Notes: generated by a model not told the origin, from the sequence alone. DNA of 64,000 bases from Pseudomonas taeanensis MS-3 (GCF_000498575.2 NZ_AWSQ01000001.1:608859-672858); one strand, 5' to 3'; positions 52,520 to 62,332 are shown, counted from the stretch's first letter. Numbers and translations are program-made.

Positions 52520-52592
52520 TGGCAGTCGTTGCGCAGCCGGGGTTTCGGCAAAAACGTCTCTACCCAGTCACGCATCTTCAGGATCAACTTTC

Positions 52593-53957
52593 ATGTCGCT
52601 CGATATCGTCATCCTCGCTGCCGGCCAAGGCACCCGCATGCGCTCCGCGCTGCCCAAGGTACTGCACCCGGTGGCTGGAAAATCCATGCTCGGACATGTC
52701 ATCGATACCGCGCGCACGCTACAGCCACAGGGTATTCATGTGGTGATCGGCCACGGTGCCGAACAAGTGCGTGAGCGCCTGGCGGCGGATGACCTGAACT
52801 TCGTGCTGCAGACCGAGCAACTGGGCACCGGCCATGCCGTGGCCCAGGCGCTGCCCGCGCTTAGCGCCGAGCGGGTGCTAATTCTCTATGGCGATGTGCC
52901 GCTGATGGAACAGGGCACCCTGCAGCGCCTGCTGGAGAAGGTCGGCGACGAGCAGCTTGGGCTATTGACGGTCGACCTCAACGATCCGACCGGTTACGGA
53001 CGCATCCTGCGCGACAAGACGGGCAAGGTGCTGGCCATCGTCGAGCAAAAAGACGCGACCCCGGAGCAGCGGCAGATCTGCGAAGGCAATACCGGGATTC
53101 TTGCGGTGCCCGGCAAGCGTCTAGGCGACTGGCTGGGGCGTTTGTCCAACAGCAACGCCCAGGGCGAGTATTACCTCACCGACGTGATTGCCATGGCGGT
53201 GGCCGACGGTTTAGTGGTCGCCACCGAACAACCGTTGGACGCCATGGAAGTACAAGGCGCCAACGATCGCATTCAGCTCGCCGAACTGGAGCGCCATTAC
53301 CAGCAGCGTGCGGCGCGCCAGCTGATGGCCCAAGGCGTGACCCTGCGTGATCCGGCGCGCTTCGATCTGCGCGGAGAGGTCACTGTCGGCCGCGACGTGC
53401 TGATCGATATCAACGTGATCCTCGAAGGCCGCGTGGTCATCGAGGACGGCGTGCACATCGGCCCGAACTGCGTGATCAGCAACAGCACGCTGCGCCAGGG
53501 TGCCGTGGTCAAGGCCAACAGCCACCTGGAAGGTGCCGAAGTCGGTGAGGGTGCCGATTGTGGCCCCTTCGCCCGCTTGCGCCCCGGTGCCGTGCTGGGC
53601 GCCAAGGCCCATGTGGGTAACTTCGTCGAATTGAAAAACGCCGTGCTCGGCGAGGGCGCCAAGGCCGGCCACCTTAGCTACCTGGGCGATGCCGAGATCG
53701 GCGCGCGCACTAACATCGGCGCCGGCACCATCACCTGCAATTACGATGGTGCCAACAAGTTCAAGACGGTACTGGGTGAGGATGTATTCATCGGCTCCAA
53801 CAGTGCCCTGGTCGCCCCGCTGATCCTGGGCGACGGTGTCACCACCGGTGCGGGCTCGGTGATTACCAGCGATGTACCGGCCGACACCCTGGCAGTCGGG
53901 CGGGCCAAGCAGCGCAATATCGAAGGCTGGAAGCGCCCGGTGAAGATCAACAAGTGA
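52593..53957 (+). CDS. glmU: Bifunctional GlcNAc-1-P uridyltransferase / GlcN-1-P acetyltransferase
   Basis: Makes UDP-GlcNAc for peptidoglycan and LPS. 454 aa. N-terminal nucleotidyltransferase with [20 protein letters not shown] (about 8-27) and GDVPLM; C-terminal left-handed beta-helix of hexapeptide repeats (from about residue 250), with [21 protein letters not shown] and [10 protein letters not shown] carrying acetyltransferase residues. Its metabolic partner glmS lies 1.1 kb downstream beyond a repeat and the regulator glmR. Confidence 0.97.
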   Translation: MSLDIVILAAGQGTRMRSALPKVLHPVAGKSMLGHVIDTARTLQPQGIHVVIGHGAEQVRERLAADDLNFVLQTEQLGTGHAVAQALPALSAERVLILYGDVPLMEQGTLQRLLEKVGDEQLGLLTVDLNDPTGYGRILRDKTGKVLAIVEQKDATPEQRQICEGNTGILAVPGKRLGDWLGRLSNSNAQGEYYLTDVIAMAVADGLVVATEQPLDAMEVQGANDRIQLAELERHYQQRAARQLMAQGVTLRDPARFDLRGEVTVGRDVLIDINVILEGRVVIEDGVHIGPNCVISNSTLRQGAVVKANSHLEGAEVGEGADCGPFARLRPGAVLGAKAHVGNFVELKNAVLGEGAKAGHLSYLGDAEIGARTNIGAGTITCNYDGANKFKTVLGEDVFIGSNSALVAPLILGDGVTTGAGSVITSDVPADTLAVGRAKQRNIEGWKRPVKINK

Positions 53958-53968
53958 GGCTGGTCATA

Positions 53969-54003
53969 GGATGGGCTAGACGCGTAGCGGCGTAACCCAT
54001 CAC
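53969..54003. repeat. GATGGGYTA-type intergenic repeat, copy 2
   Basis: GGATGGGCTAGACGCG followed by TAGCGGCGTAACCCATCAC, reverse-complementary in layout to copy 1 at 10211-10278 (ends GATGGGCTA / TAACCCATC). Found immediately before repeat copy C. Confidence 0.65.
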
Positions 54004-54007
54004 TTAG

Positions 54008-54159
54008 CAGGCCGTTGAAAAACTACTGCGCTCGGCTATGCGGCGTTGAAATCAGCCCGGGACGCGGGGCCTCAAAATTCTCATGTACAGCTCGTACACT
54101 GCGCTTTATCGGGTGGTTTTGCCTTGCCTAGCCTTCGCTCGCTACATTTTTCAACGGCC
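54008..54159 (-). repeat. Palindrome-ended intergenic repeat, copy C
   Basis: 152-bp element, inverted relative to copy A, with ends GGCCGTTGAAAAA / TTTTTCAACGGCC and the shared blocks GTAGCGAGCG, GGCTAGGCAAGG, GCGCAGTGTACGAG, GCGTCCCGGGCTGATTTCAA and ATAGCCGAGCGCAGTAG. It lies in the 325-bp gap between glmU and glmR, the rest of which is unremarkable. Confidence 0.85.
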
Positions 54160-54282
54160 CGATAGGCAGGATGGGTAGCGCCGTGCTCAACTCATCTAAC
54201 GGCCTTCCATCGGCTTTACTCTTGACGGAAAAGCTTCATTAGGTTTTGATTCGCGCAATTATCTTTCGAATCGAAACTTAGA

Positions 54283-55053
54283 ATGTCGAAACGCAACACT
54301 CCGCAACGCCGTCACGCCATCCTCGCCCTGCTCGCCGAGCAGGGCGAGGTCAGCGTCGATGCGTTGGCCAAGGGTTTTTCGACCTCGGAAGTGACCATTC
54401 GCAAGGACCTCGCCGCCCTGGAAAAGAATGGCCTGTTGCTGCGTCGTTACGGTGGCGCGGTGCCAATGCCGCAGGAGTTGATCGCTGACGGCGGGCAGCC
54501 GATCTCGAAATACAAGCAGGCGATCGCCCGTGCCGGCGTGGCACGCATTCGTGAGCATGCGCGGATCATCATCGACAGCGGCACCACCACCGCGGCGATG
54601 ATCCCCGAGTTGGGGCACAAGCCGGGCCTGGTGGTGATGACCAACTCGCTGAACGTGGCCACTGCCCTGCGCGACCTGGAGCATGAGCCGATGCTATTGA
54701 TGACTGGTGGCACCTGGGACCCGCACTCCGAGTCGTTCCAGGGCCAGGTCGCCGAGCAGGTGCTGCGCTCCTATGACTTCGATCAATTATTCATCGGTGC
54801 CGACGGCATCGATCTGGCGCGCGGTACCACCACCTTCAATGAATTACTGGGTCTCAGCCGGGTCATGGCCGAGGTGGCCCGCGAAGTCGTGGTGATGGTC
54901 GAGAGCGACAAGATCGGCCGCAAGATTCCCAACCTGGAGCTGCCCTGGAGCAGCATCCATACCCTGATAACCGACGAACGCCTCAGCGCTGAGGCCCGTG
55001 AACAACTGACGGCACGCGGGATCAACTTGATCTGCGCGGCCGTCGACGCTTAA
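54283..55053 (+). CDS. glmR: DeoR-family regulator GlmR
   Basis: Transcription regulator of 256 aa. N-terminal DeoR helix-turn-helix (about residues 6-58: [20 protein letters not shown] and [19 protein letters not shown]) and a C-terminal DeoRC sugar-phosphate-binding domain ([34 protein letters not shown]). Located 10 bp ahead of glmS, matching the PA5550/glmR-PA5549/glmS pair, so control of amino-sugar synthesis by a hexosamine-phosphate-type ligand is inferred. Confidence 0.92.
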   Translation: MSKRNTPQRRHAILALLAEQGEVSVDALAKGFSTSEVTIRKDLAALEKNGLLLRRYGGAVPMPQELIADGGQPISKYKQAIARAGVARIREHARIIIDSGTTTAAMIPELGHKPGLVVMTNSLNVATALRDLEHEPMLLMTGGTWDPHSESFQGQVAEQVLRSYDFDQLFIGADGIDLARGTTTFNELLGLSRVMAEVAREVVVMVESDKIGRKIPNLELPWSSIHTLITDERLSAEAREQLTARGINLICAAVDA

Positions 55054-55063
55054 GGAGAAGTCT

Positions 55064-56926
55064 ATGTGTGGCATCGTGGGCGCCGTCGCCGAACGTAATA
55101 TCACCGCCGTGCTGGTAGAAGGCCTCAAGCGCCTGGAATACCGTGGTTATGACAGTGCCGGCGTGGCGCTGTTGAATGACCAGGGTCAGCTCGAGCGCCG
55201 TCGTCGCGTGGGCAAGGTCAGTGAGCTGCAAGCGGCGCTGAACGCTGAGCCCTTGGCCGGTCGTCTGGGCATCGCCCACACCCGCTGGGCCACCCATGGC
55301 GCGCCGAGCGAGCGCAACGCCCACCCGCATTTCTCAGGTAGAGAGCCCGGCAGTGAGCTGGCGGTGGTGCATAACGGCATCATCGAAAACCACGATGCCC
55401 TGCGCGAGCAACTCAAGGGTCTGGGTTACGCCTTCAGTTCGGATACTGACACCGAAGTCATCGTTCACCTGCTGGATCACAAGCTAAAAACTCAGCCTGA
55501 TCTGACCGCGGCGCTCAAGGAAGCAGTCAAGGAGCTGCACGGTGCCTATGGTCTGGCGGTGATCAGTGCCAAGCAGCCGGATCGTTTGCTCGCCGCGCGC
55601 AGCGGCAGCCCGCTGGTGATTGGCCTGGGCCTGGGCGAAAACTTCCTGGCCTCCGACCAGTTGGCCTTGCGCCAGGTGACTGACCGCTTCATGTACCTGG
55701 AAGAAGGCGATATCGCCGAGATTTGCCGCGAGAGCGTGCAGATCTGGGACGTCTCCGGTGAGCCGGTGCAACGTGAAAGCGTGCAGTACCACGAAGGCGC
55801 GGAAGCCGCCGACAAGGGCGAGTTCCGCCACTTCATGCTCAAGGAAATCTTCGAGCAACCCAAGGTGGTGCAGCGCACCCTGGAGGGCCGCCTGGGCTCC
55901 GATCACGTGTTGGTGCAGGCCTTCGGCCCCCAGGCCGCCGAGCTGTTCGCCAAGGTCAAGAACGTGCAGATCGTCGCCTGTGGCACCAGCTACCACGCCG
56001 GCATGGTCGCCCGTTACTGGCTGGAAGGTCTGGCGGGTATTCCCTGCCAGATCGAGGTGGCCAGCGAGTTCCGCTACCGCAAGGTGGTGGTGCAGCCGGA
56101 CACCCTGTTCGTCAGCATTTCCCAATCCGGCGAAACCGCCGATACCCTGGCCGCACTGCGCAATGCCAAGGCGCTGAGCCCTGAGCAGGGCGGTTACCTG
56201 GCCAGCCTGTCGATCTGCAACGTCGGCATCAGCTCACTGGTGCGCGAGTCCGACCTGTGTCTGCTGACCCAGGCCGGCCCGGAAATTGGCGTGGCCTCGA
56301 CCAAGGCCTTCACCACTCAGTTAGTCGGTTTGATGCTGCTGACCCTGTCCCTCGGTCAGGTTCGCGGCACACTGGACAAGCGGCTGGAAGCCGAACTGGT
56401 GGATGAGCTGCGCCGCCTGCCGACCCGCCTCGACGAAGCCCTGGCGATGGATACGGTGGTGGAGAAGGTGTCCGAACTGTTCGCGGAAAAGCACCATGCC
56501 CTGTTCCTCGGGCGCGGCGAGCAATACCCGGTGGCCATGGAAGGTGCGCTCAAGCTCAAGGAAATTTCCTATATCCACGCCGAAGCCTACCCGGCCGGCG
56601 AGCTCAAGCACGGGCCGCTGGCCCTGGTCGACAGCGACATGCCGGTGGTCACGGTGGCGCCTAACAACGAACTGCTGGAGAAGCTCAAATCCAACCTGCA
56701 GGAAGTGCGCGCCCGTGGCGGCGAGTTGATCGTGTTCGCCGACCAGCAGGCCGGCATGAGCAACGGCGAGGGCACCCACGTGGTCAACATGCCGCACATT
56801 CACGACGCCCTGGCGCCGATCCTCTACACCATCCCGCTGCAGCTGTTGTCCTACTACGTCGCCGTGCTCAAGGGCACCGACGTCGATCAGCCGCGCAATC
56901 TGGCCAAGAGCGTGACGGTCGAATAA
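55064..56926 (+). CDS. glmS: Glutamine-fructose-6-phosphate aminotransferase
   Basis: Makes glucosamine-6-phosphate from fructose-6-phosphate and glutamine, the first step to UDP-GlcNAc. 620 aa, close to the 610 usual. N-terminal nucleophile Cys2 in [12 protein letters not shown], glutaminase loop [18 protein letters not shown], then two SIS isomerase domains ([24 protein letters not shown] and [20 protein letters not shown]) and the C-terminal NLAKSVTVE tail. Cotranscribed with glmR. No glmS ribozyme is expected or seen. Confidence 0.97.
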   Translation: MCGIVGAVAERNITAVLVEGLKRLEYRGYDSAGVALLNDQGQLERRRRVGKVSELQAALNAEPLAGRLGIAHTRWATHGAPSERNAHPHFSGREPGSELAVVHNGIIENHDALREQLKGLGYAFSSDTDTEVIVHLLDHKLKTQPDLTAALKEAVKELHGAYGLAVISAKQPDRLLAARSGSPLVIGLGLGENFLASDQLALRQVTDRFMYLEEGDIAEICRESVQIWDVSGEPVQRESVQYHEGAEAADKGEFRHFMLKEIFEQPKVVQRTLEGRLGSDHVLVQAFGPQAAELFAKVKNVQIVACGTSYHAGMVARYWLEGLAGIPCQIEVASEFRYRKVVVQPDTLFVSISQSGETADTLAALRNAKALSPEQGGYLASLSICNVGISSLVRESDLCLLTQAGPEIGVASTKAFTTQLVGLMLLTLSLGQVRGTLDKRLEAELVDELRRLPTRLDEALAMDTVVEKVSELFAEKHHALFLGRGEQYPVAMEGALKLKEISYIHAEAYPAGELKHGPLALVDSDMPVVTVAPNNELLEKLKSNLQEVRARGGELIVFADQQAGMSNGEGTHVVNMPHIHDALAPILYTIPLQLLSYYVAVLKGTDVDQPRNLAKSVTVE

Positions 56927-56939
56927 GGCCGTAACGGTT

Positions 56940-56964
56940 AAGCCCAGCATCCTGCTGGGCTTTT
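56940..56964 (+). terminator. Terminator of glmR-glmS
   Basis: AAGCCCAGCA / TGCTGGGCTT stem with a 3-base loop and four T residues, 13 bp after the glmS stop. Confidence 0.85.
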
Positions 56965-57177
56965 ACCTGGTGCGAGGGTTATCCACAGGGAGCGGACGAG
57001 TATGGCTCGCCGCAGCCGCGCCAGTCGTGAACAGGATCCGCAACTAGCAGATTTCTGGGGTGGCTGAACCTGCTCCAGACTCGGCCATACAACCCTGATC
57101 CAGGCAGCTCCGATTATCTACAGCGTTGCCCGGCGGTGATGGATCCGTCGAGTGTGTTGAACATTTTTATTGGCGCT
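56965..57177. other. Non-coding stretch between glmS and the bufferin operon
   Basis: No supported gene. A perfect isolated DnaA box is at 56979-56987. A 21-codon frame (57001-57066, starting MARRSRASREQD) is too short to judge and has no ribosome site, and may be a gene remnant. Confidence 0.4.
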
Positions 57178-57239
57178 TGTAACGCCTGAGAATGACCAGA
57201 CTCTAGTGGTATGCCTGCATCGAACAAGCCTTGTTCGAT
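57178..57239 (+). promoter_or_regulatory. Upstream control region of the bufferin operon
   Basis: Contains TGTAACG (57178-57184), reminiscent of ECF-sigma -35 elements, and a perfect inverted repeat with ATCGAACAAG arms separated by a single C (57219-57239), 30 bp before the first ATG. The palindrome could be an operator or a leader hairpin. Promoter assignment is tentative. Confidence 0.4.
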
Positions 57240-57269
57240 TGGCAACCGAAACCACTCGAGGATCACCGC

Positions 57270-57521
57270 ATGTCTATCACTACTACCGCTACTGGTGCTG
57301 CCATCGCTTTCGCCGCGGCTACGCTGTTCGCCAGCATGTCCACTGTTGTCGTGGCCGAAGAAGCACAGGTGCATTGCTACGGCGTGAATGGCTGCAAAGG
57401 CCAGAACGACTGCAAGACCGCCGCCAACAGCTGTAAGGGTCAAGGTTCCTGCAAAGGTCAGGGCTTCAAGAACATGACCCTGGCAGAGTGCAACAATGCC
57501 AAGGGTACCGTCGGCGAGTAA
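57270..57521 (+). CDS. bufA: Bufferin-type RiPP precursor (cysteine-rich, BufA2-like)
   Basis: Precursor of a ribosomally made, post-translationally modified copper-binding peptide. 83 aa from the ATG at 57270 (GAGGAT ribosome site). Signal peptide about residues 1-29 (ending VVVA), then a compact Lys/Gly-rich core with six cysteines at 36, 42, 48, 55, 61 and 74 and three CKGQ units. In known bufferins, MNIO enzymes convert core cysteines to copper-binding heterocycles (thiooxazole) and the product sequesters periplasmic copper. The cysteine layout resembles the BufA2 class rather than the four-Cys DUF2282 class, but this is by eye. The modifying genes follow directly. Confidence 0.85.
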   Translation: MSITTTATGAAIAFAAATLFASMSTVVVAEEAQVHCYGVNGCKGQNDCKTAANSCKGQGSCKGQGFKNMTLAECNNAKGTVGE

Positions 57522-57593
57522 GGGCACACGGAGTGGCCGGCTGCGGCCACTCCAGCCCATTGCCGCCTTTTCAGCTTTTCAGGGAGTTGTCGC

Positions 57594-58439
57594 ATGTCCA
57601 CTGAGTCAGCATGTCTGGGTTATGGCCTGGGCCTGCGCAGCACCTACTACCAGGAAATTCTCGAGCAGCGGCCGGATGTCGACTGGTTCGAGATTCTCTC
57701 GGAAAACTATCTGGTTGATGGCGGCAAGGCGCTCTACTACCTGGATGCCATCGGCGAACACTATCCGTTGGTGATGCACGGCGTATCGCTGTCCATCGGC
57801 GGCCCGCATGAGTTGGACCGGGACTACTTGCAACGCCTCAAACATCTGGCTGCGCGGGTTAAACCGGCGTGGATTTCCGATCATCTGTGTTGGAGCCGCG
57901 GCAACGCGCACCAACTGCACGACCTGTTGCCGCTGCCCTACACCGAAGAAAGCCTGCAGCACGTCGCTGCGCGCGTGCGCCAGGTGCAGGAGGTTCTCGA
58001 GCGCCCCCTGGTGCTGGAGAATGTCTCCAGTTACCTGCGCAGCGCCGATGATCAGTTCAGCGAATGGCAGTTTCTCGCCGCGCTCAGCGAACTGAGTGGT
58101 TGCGAGCTGTTGCTCGACGTCAATAACGTCTACGTCAGCAGCCGTAATCACGCCTTCGACCCCTGGGATTTCATCAGCGGCTTGCCCGCGCAGCGCATTC
58201 GCCAGCTGCACCTGGCCGGGCACAGCGATTACGGCAGTTACCTGATAGACACCCATGATCAGCCGATCAGCGATCCGGTCTGGCAACTGTATCAGCGCAC
58301 CCTGCAGCACCTGGGTCCGGTGGCGACCCTGTTGGAGCGGGACGACCACTATCCGCCGCTGTCCGAGCTGCTCGCTGAACTGGATAAAGCCCGCGTCTTC
58401 GCGGCGACAGCCTTGCCTGCGGAGCCGTTATGCAACTGA
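57594..58439 (+). CDS. bufB: MNIO-family (DUF692) RiPP-modifying iron oxidase
   Basis: Multinuclear non-heme iron-dependent oxidase that modifies cysteines of the bufA peptide. 281 aa with a TIM-barrel fold expected. Probable iron ligands appear in the conserved stretches: Glu33 in WFEILSENY, His62 in MHGVSLSIGG, Asp96/His97 in SDHLCW, Glu142/Asn143 in LENVSSY, Asp175/Asn178 in LLDVNNVYV, His210 and His221 in HLAGHSDYGSYLIDTH. 72 bp after bufA and overlapping bufC by 10 bp. Confidence 0.92.
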   Translation: MSTESACLGYGLGLRSTYYQEILEQRPDVDWFEILSENYLVDGGKALYYLDAIGEHYPLVMHGVSLSIGGPHELDRDYLQRLKHLAARVKPAWISDHLCWSRGNAHQLHDLLPLPYTEESLQHVAARVRQVQEVLERPLVLENVSSYLRSADDQFSEWQFLAALSELSGCELLLDVNNVYVSSRNHAFDPWDFISGLPAQRIRQLHLAGHSDYGSYLIDTHDQPISDPVWQLYQRTLQHLGPVATLLERDDHYPPLSELLAELDKARVFAATALPAEPLCN

Positions 58440-59215
58440 ATGACTGGCAGCGCGAGATCGAGGCCTACCTGCTCGGCCAGGAGCCGACGCCCAACCCGGC
58501 GTTGCGAGCTAGCCTGCTGAGTAGCCCGGCGCTGAGCGCAGAAGACGGCCTGGCGATTTACCACAATGCCTACCGCGCGCGGCTTTTGGAGGCCGTACGG
58601 GATGACTATCATGCCGTGCATGGCTGGCTCGGGGATGAGGAGTTCGACGCGCTGGCTGGCGCCTATATCGAGGCCCATCCCTCGCAGCACTTCAGTCTGC
58701 GCTGGCTGGGAGCGCGCCTTGCAGAGTTTATCGAAGGCTATCTGGTGGCCGAACAGAGCGCGCCGCTCAGTGAGCTGGCGCGGCTGGAGTGGGCTTTTAC
58801 CCTGGCCTTCGATGCGCCCGAGGGCGTTCCCCTGAGTCTGCAACAGATGGCCAGCCTGCCGGCCGAGGACTGGCCGACCCTGCAGGTGCGCCTGCTACCC
58901 AGCGTGCAGTGGCAAAGCTGTCGCTATAACAGCGTGGCGATCTGGCGCGCGCTCAAGGACGACACGGCGTTTCCCGGCAGCGTGCTGCTGGAGCAGACGC
59001 AGGTTTGTCTGATCTGGCGGCAGGGTTTGATCAGCCGCTATCGCAGCCTGTCCCATGCCGAAGCGACGGCGCTGCAGGGTATGGCGGTGGACGGCTGGAG
59101 CTTCGCCGATCTCTGCGCGCAGTTGAGCGAACTCGGCGATAACGCCCCTCTGCAGGCCGCCACCTGGCTGCGCCAATGGCTGAGCGATGGTCTGCTGCAG
59201 CGCTATGGCATATAG
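58430..59215 (+). CDS. bufC: DUF2063-type partner of the MNIO enzyme
   Basis: 261 aa. The N-terminal domain (about 1-100) has the DUF2063 features LNDWQREIEAYLLG, LAIYHNAYRARLLEAVRDDY and GDEEFDALAGAYIEAHPS; the C-terminal domain is less conserved. In described systems this protein holds the precursor peptide for the oxidase. Overlap with bufB (10 bp) indicates coupled translation. Last gene of the three-gene operon; the next gene, cfa, has its own upstream region. Confidence 0.88.
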   Translation: MQLNDWQREIEAYLLGQEPTPNPALRASLLSSPALSAEDGLAIYHNAYRARLLEAVRDDYHAVHGWLGDEEFDALAGAYIEAHPSQHFSLRWLGARLAEFIEGYLVAEQSAPLSELARLEWAFTLAFDAPEGVPLSLQQMASLPAEDWPTLQVRLLPSVQWQSCRYNSVAIWRALKDDTAFPGSVLLEQTQVCLIWRQGLISRYRSLSHAEATALQGMAVDGWSFADLCAQLSELGDNAPLQAATWLRQWLSDGLLQRYGI

Positions 59216-59295
59216 CCACTGGTTATGGAACCGAAAAGCTGACAAATGAGTCATCTGAACTACCTTTTCAATTATTTTTAAAGGTGGAGGTTCCT

Positions 59296-60480
59296 ATGCT
59301 CGCGTATTTGCCGCCAAACCTGCGTGACCTTCAGCTGCCCTTGCGTTTGCGCCTATGGGACGGCACTCAGCTCGACCTCGGCCCTCAGCCACGGGTCACC
59401 CTGGTGGTCAAAGATCCGAGTCTGGTGGCGCAACTGGCCCATCCCAGTCTGGATGCATTGGGCGGCGCCTATGTCGAAGGGCGGGTGGAGCTGGAAGGAC
59501 CGATGAGCGAGGTGATTCGCATCGGCGATGCCCTCAGTCAGGCGCTTGAGGATGAGTCTGACACCTGCCAGATATCGCGCACGCCTCATGACAAGGACAG
59601 CGATGCGGCGGCGATCAGCTACCACTATGACCTGTCGAACGACTTCTACGCGCTGTGGCTGGACCCGCAGATGGTCTACTCCTGCGCTTATTTCGAGACC
59701 GGCACGGAAGACCTTGAGCAGGCGCAACAGGCGAAAATGCGCCACCTGTGCCGCAAGCTGCGCTTGCAACCGGGGGAACGGCTGCTGGATGTCGGTTGCG
59801 GCTGGGGCGGCCTGGCGCGTTACGCCGCGCGCGAGTTCGGCGCCGAGGTGTTCGGCATCACCCTCAGTCGCGCGCAGTTGAAACTGGCCCGTCAGCGGGC
59901 CAAGGATGAGGGCCTTGCTCGGCAGGTGCGACTGGAGCTGCTGGACTACCGTGACCTGCCGCAGGACGGCCGTTTCGACAAGGTGGTCAGCGTCGGCATG
60001 TTCGAGCACGTCGGGCATGCCAACCTGCCGCTTTACTGCCAGCGCCTGTTCGGCGCGGTAAAGGCCGGCGGCCTGGTGATGAACCATGGCATCACCGCCA
60101 AGTTCACCGATGGCCGCCCGGTGGGTCGCGGCGGTGGCGAGTTTATCGGGCGTTACGTGTTCCCCGAAGGCGAGTTACCGCATCTGGCGACCATGACCGC
60201 GCACATCAGCGAAGCCGGTCTGGAGGTGGTCGATGTGGAAAACCTGCGGCTGCACTATGCCCGGACCCTGGAGCACTGGAGTGCACGACTGGAAGCACGC
60301 CTGGACCAGGCCGCACAGTTGGTGCCGGAGCAAGCCCTGCGCATCTGGCGGTTGTACCTGGCCGGTTGTGCGTACGGCTTTGCCCGTGGCTGGATGAGCC
60401 TGCATCAGATCCTCGCGATCAAACCCTATGAGGATGGCAGCCACAACCTGCCCTGGACCCGAGCCGACCTGTATCGCTGA
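59296..60480 (+). CDS. cfa: Cyclopropane-fatty-acyl-phospholipid synthase
   Basis: SAM-dependent enzyme that cyclopropanates unsaturated chains of membrane phospholipids, typically on entry into stationary phase. 394 aa from the ATG at 59296, which follows a strong GGTGGAGG site; the longer frame runs back into bufC and is rejected. YHYDLSNDFYALWLDPQMVYSCAYF and the SAM loop LLDVGCGWGGLARYAA (about 170-185) identify it; it aligns along its length with the P. putida CfaB sequence as I remember it. Confidence 0.95.
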   Translation: MLAYLPPNLRDLQLPLRLRLWDGTQLDLGPQPRVTLVVKDPSLVAQLAHPSLDALGGAYVEGRVELEGPMSEVIRIGDALSQALEDESDTCQISRTPHDKDSDAAAISYHYDLSNDFYALWLDPQMVYSCAYFETGTEDLEQAQQAKMRHLCRKLRLQPGERLLDVGCGWGGLARYAAREFGAEVFGITLSRAQLKLARQRAKDEGLARQVRLELLDYRDLPQDGRFDKVVSVGMFEHVGHANLPLYCQRLFGAVKAGGLVMNHGITAKFTDGRPVGRGGGEFIGRYVFPEGELPHLATMTAHISEAGLEVVDVENLRLHYARTLEHWSARLEARLDQAAQLVPEQALRIWRLYLAGCAYGFARGWMSLHQILAIKPYEDGSHNLPWTRADLYR

Positions 60481-60524
60481 GCTCAGGACCCATCTATACG
60501 CGCGCTAGTGAATGTAGAAAATCC

Positions 60525-60547
60525 CATGCCTGAACAGGGCATTTTTC
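60525..60547 (+). terminator. Terminator after cfa
   Basis: Stem CATGCCTG / CAGGGCAT (one bulged G) with a short loop and five T residues, about 45 bp after the cfa stop. Confidence 0.65.
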
Positions 60548-60613
60548 TTCAATACCGCGATCTTCACGCCTGTCAGTCTGCACCTTCTTTCTAACGACAC
60601 TGACAGGTATGCG

Positions 60614-61201
60614 ATGACTATTCTGCTTTCCATGGCGGCCTTTGCCCTGGCCGCATCGATCTCCCCCGGCCCGGTTAATCTGGTGGCGCTGAGCGCGGGT
60701 GCCCGCTACGGCCTGCGCGCCAGTCTGCGGCATGTGACCGGGGCGACTCTGGGCTTCACCCTGCTGCTGTTGTGCATGGGGCTGGGGTTGCAGCAACTGC
60801 TGAATCAGTGGCCCGCGTTGGCGATCTTGATCTGCTGGTCGGGCGTCACCTTTCTGCTGTACATGGCCTATAGCCTGGCGCGTGACGATGGCCGGCTCAA
60901 TAGTGGCAAGGCGGTACAGGCGCCTTCGCTGCTCACCGGCGCACTCATGCAATGGCTCAATCCCAAGGCCTGGCTGGCGTCGCTGGCCGGCATGGGCGCC
61001 TACGCGGCGGACGGCGAACTGCGGCTGGTCGGGCAGTTCGCGGCGCTGTATTTCGTCATCTGTTACCTGTCTATCGCCTGCTGGGCTTACGCCGGTGCAT
61101 TCCTGCGCCAGTACCTGGACGACCCCCGGCGCATGCGTCGATTCAATCGTATTCTGGCGCTGCTGCTGGTGCTCTCGGCGCTCTACCTGTTGTGGCCGTG
61201 A
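60614..61201 (+). CDS. LysE/RhtB-family exporter
   Basis: Inner-membrane amino-acid-type exporter of 195 aa with five to six hydrophobic segments. The N-terminal SISPGPVNLVALSAGARYGLRAS matches the LysE/RhtB signature (PGP near residue 19), and WLNPKAWLASLAGMGAY is the typical mid-protein motif. Substrate unknown. Its stop abuts the stop of the convergent AraC gene with no spacer. Confidence 0.88.
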   Translation: MTILLSMAAFALAASISPGPVNLVALSAGARYGLRASLRHVTGATLGFTLLLLCMGLGLQQLLNQWPALAILICWSGVTFLLYMAYSLARDDGRLNSGKAVQAPSLLTGALMQWLNPKAWLASLAGMGAYAADGELRLVGQFAALYFVICYLSIACWAYAGAFLRQYLDDPRRMRRFNRILALLLVLSALYLLWP

Positions 61202-62032
61202 TCAGGCCGGGCGCCGGTATTGCCCGGGGGTAGCGGCGAGCAGCTGCTTGAAGGCACGCTGAAAGTGGGCCTGGTCGGCAAAGCCAGCCGCCAGCGCCAC
61301 CTCGGCGATCTCGCCGCCGCGTCTGAGCCGGGATTGGGCGTACTGGATGCGGCGGTTGATCAGGTAAGTGTGGGGCGTCATGCCGTAGCCGCGGCGAAAG
61401 GCGCGAGTCAGGTAGGAGGCTGACAGCCCGGCCGCCGCACAGATGTCTTCCAGCTTCAGGGGCTGGGTGCAATGATCGCGAATAAACTCGGCCGCCAGAC
61501 GAATGCGTGGATTGTCCTCGCGTCGGAGTTTCGGCGCCGGTTCCAGGCGTTGCTGCAGTTCGCTGAAGCAGTCGAGCAGGGCGCAGTGCTTGTGCAAGGT
61601 ATCGGCCTGGGGATCGCTGAGCAGGGCGTAGAGGTGATTCAAGCTGCGATAGAGCACCGGGTCGTGGCTGAGGATGGTGGAGAAGTTGTGCAACGGCTGG
61701 TTGTGGCTGAAGCCCAGTTGCTGTTGCAGTTCGCTCAACCAGGCTATATCCACATAGAACATGCGATAGGACCAGGGCTGCCCGGCCAGAGGGTTGCAGG
61801 CATGTACGTCGCCTGGGTTCATCAGCACTACGCTGCCGGCGCCGATCTGTTGGCGGTTTTTTTCGTTGAGGTAGGTACTGCGGCCCTGAGTGACGGTGCC
61901 GATGGAGAAGGTTTCGTGGGAGTGCTTGGCGTAGCACTGCTGACGCCCATCCAGCACGTCCCGCGCCTCGAAGAACGGCAGTGCCGGATCGCGCCAGAAG
62001 CGTGGAGTGGTCGTCTGATTGAGCTTTGCCAT
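61202..62032 (-). CDS. AraC-family regulator
   Basis: 276 aa from the ATG at 62032 (AGGAG 7 bp upstream); an in-frame GTG at 62038 is less likely. N-terminal AraC-type cupin ligand domain (HSHETFSIGTVTQGRSTYLN... with GSVVLMNPGDVHACNP), C-terminal double HTH (about 175-276, LKLEDICAAAGLSASYLTRAFRRGYGMTPHTYL and the second helix pair). It ends back-to-back with the LysE-type gene and probably controls it; regulators paired with RhtB exporters often do, but this is inference. Confidence 0.88.
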   Translation of the reverse strand: MAKLNQTTTPRFWRDPALPFFEARDVLDGRQQCYAKHSHETFSIGTVTQGRSTYLNEKNRQQIGAGSVVLMNPGDVHACNPLAGQPWSYRMFYVDIAWLSELQQQLGFSHNQPLHNFSTILSHDPVLYRSLNHLYALLSDPQADTLHKHCALLDCFSELQQRLEPAPKLRREDNPRIRLAAEFIRDHCTQPLKLEDICAAAGLSASYLTRAFRRGYGMTPHTYLINRRIQYAQSRLRRGGEIAEVALAAGFADQAHFQRAFKQLLAATPGQYRRPA

Positions 62033-62332
62033 GTTCACTCTCCTGCAGACTGGTACCCCCGAGCCTAGTGGCCTGTACGCTTAGTGGGTTAACTCAAGTT
62101 CGGATGGCTGAGGTTCCGAGACCAGGCGCTGCGACGAGTCACCGCGGGCTATGGCGAGGAGCGGCAACACTGTATCGGGGCCTCAGAAGCCGAAATTGAC
62201 TAATTGAACTTGCCACACAGGCCACTAGGACTATAGCCGGCCATGGTCATGGCAGAAACCCTCGCATGCAGCGGCCTGCAAGCGAGTGGGCTTTGTCTTA
62301 CCATGTCGGCACTGTCCTGAGCCGAGCCGCGC
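62033..62332. other. Non-coding divergent region between the AraC and kinase genes
   Basis: 300 bp without a credible gene. It should hold divergent promoters; TTGCCA-N16-TATAGC (62210-62237) is a weak candidate for the kinase gene. No operator palindrome was identified. Confidence 0.4.
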
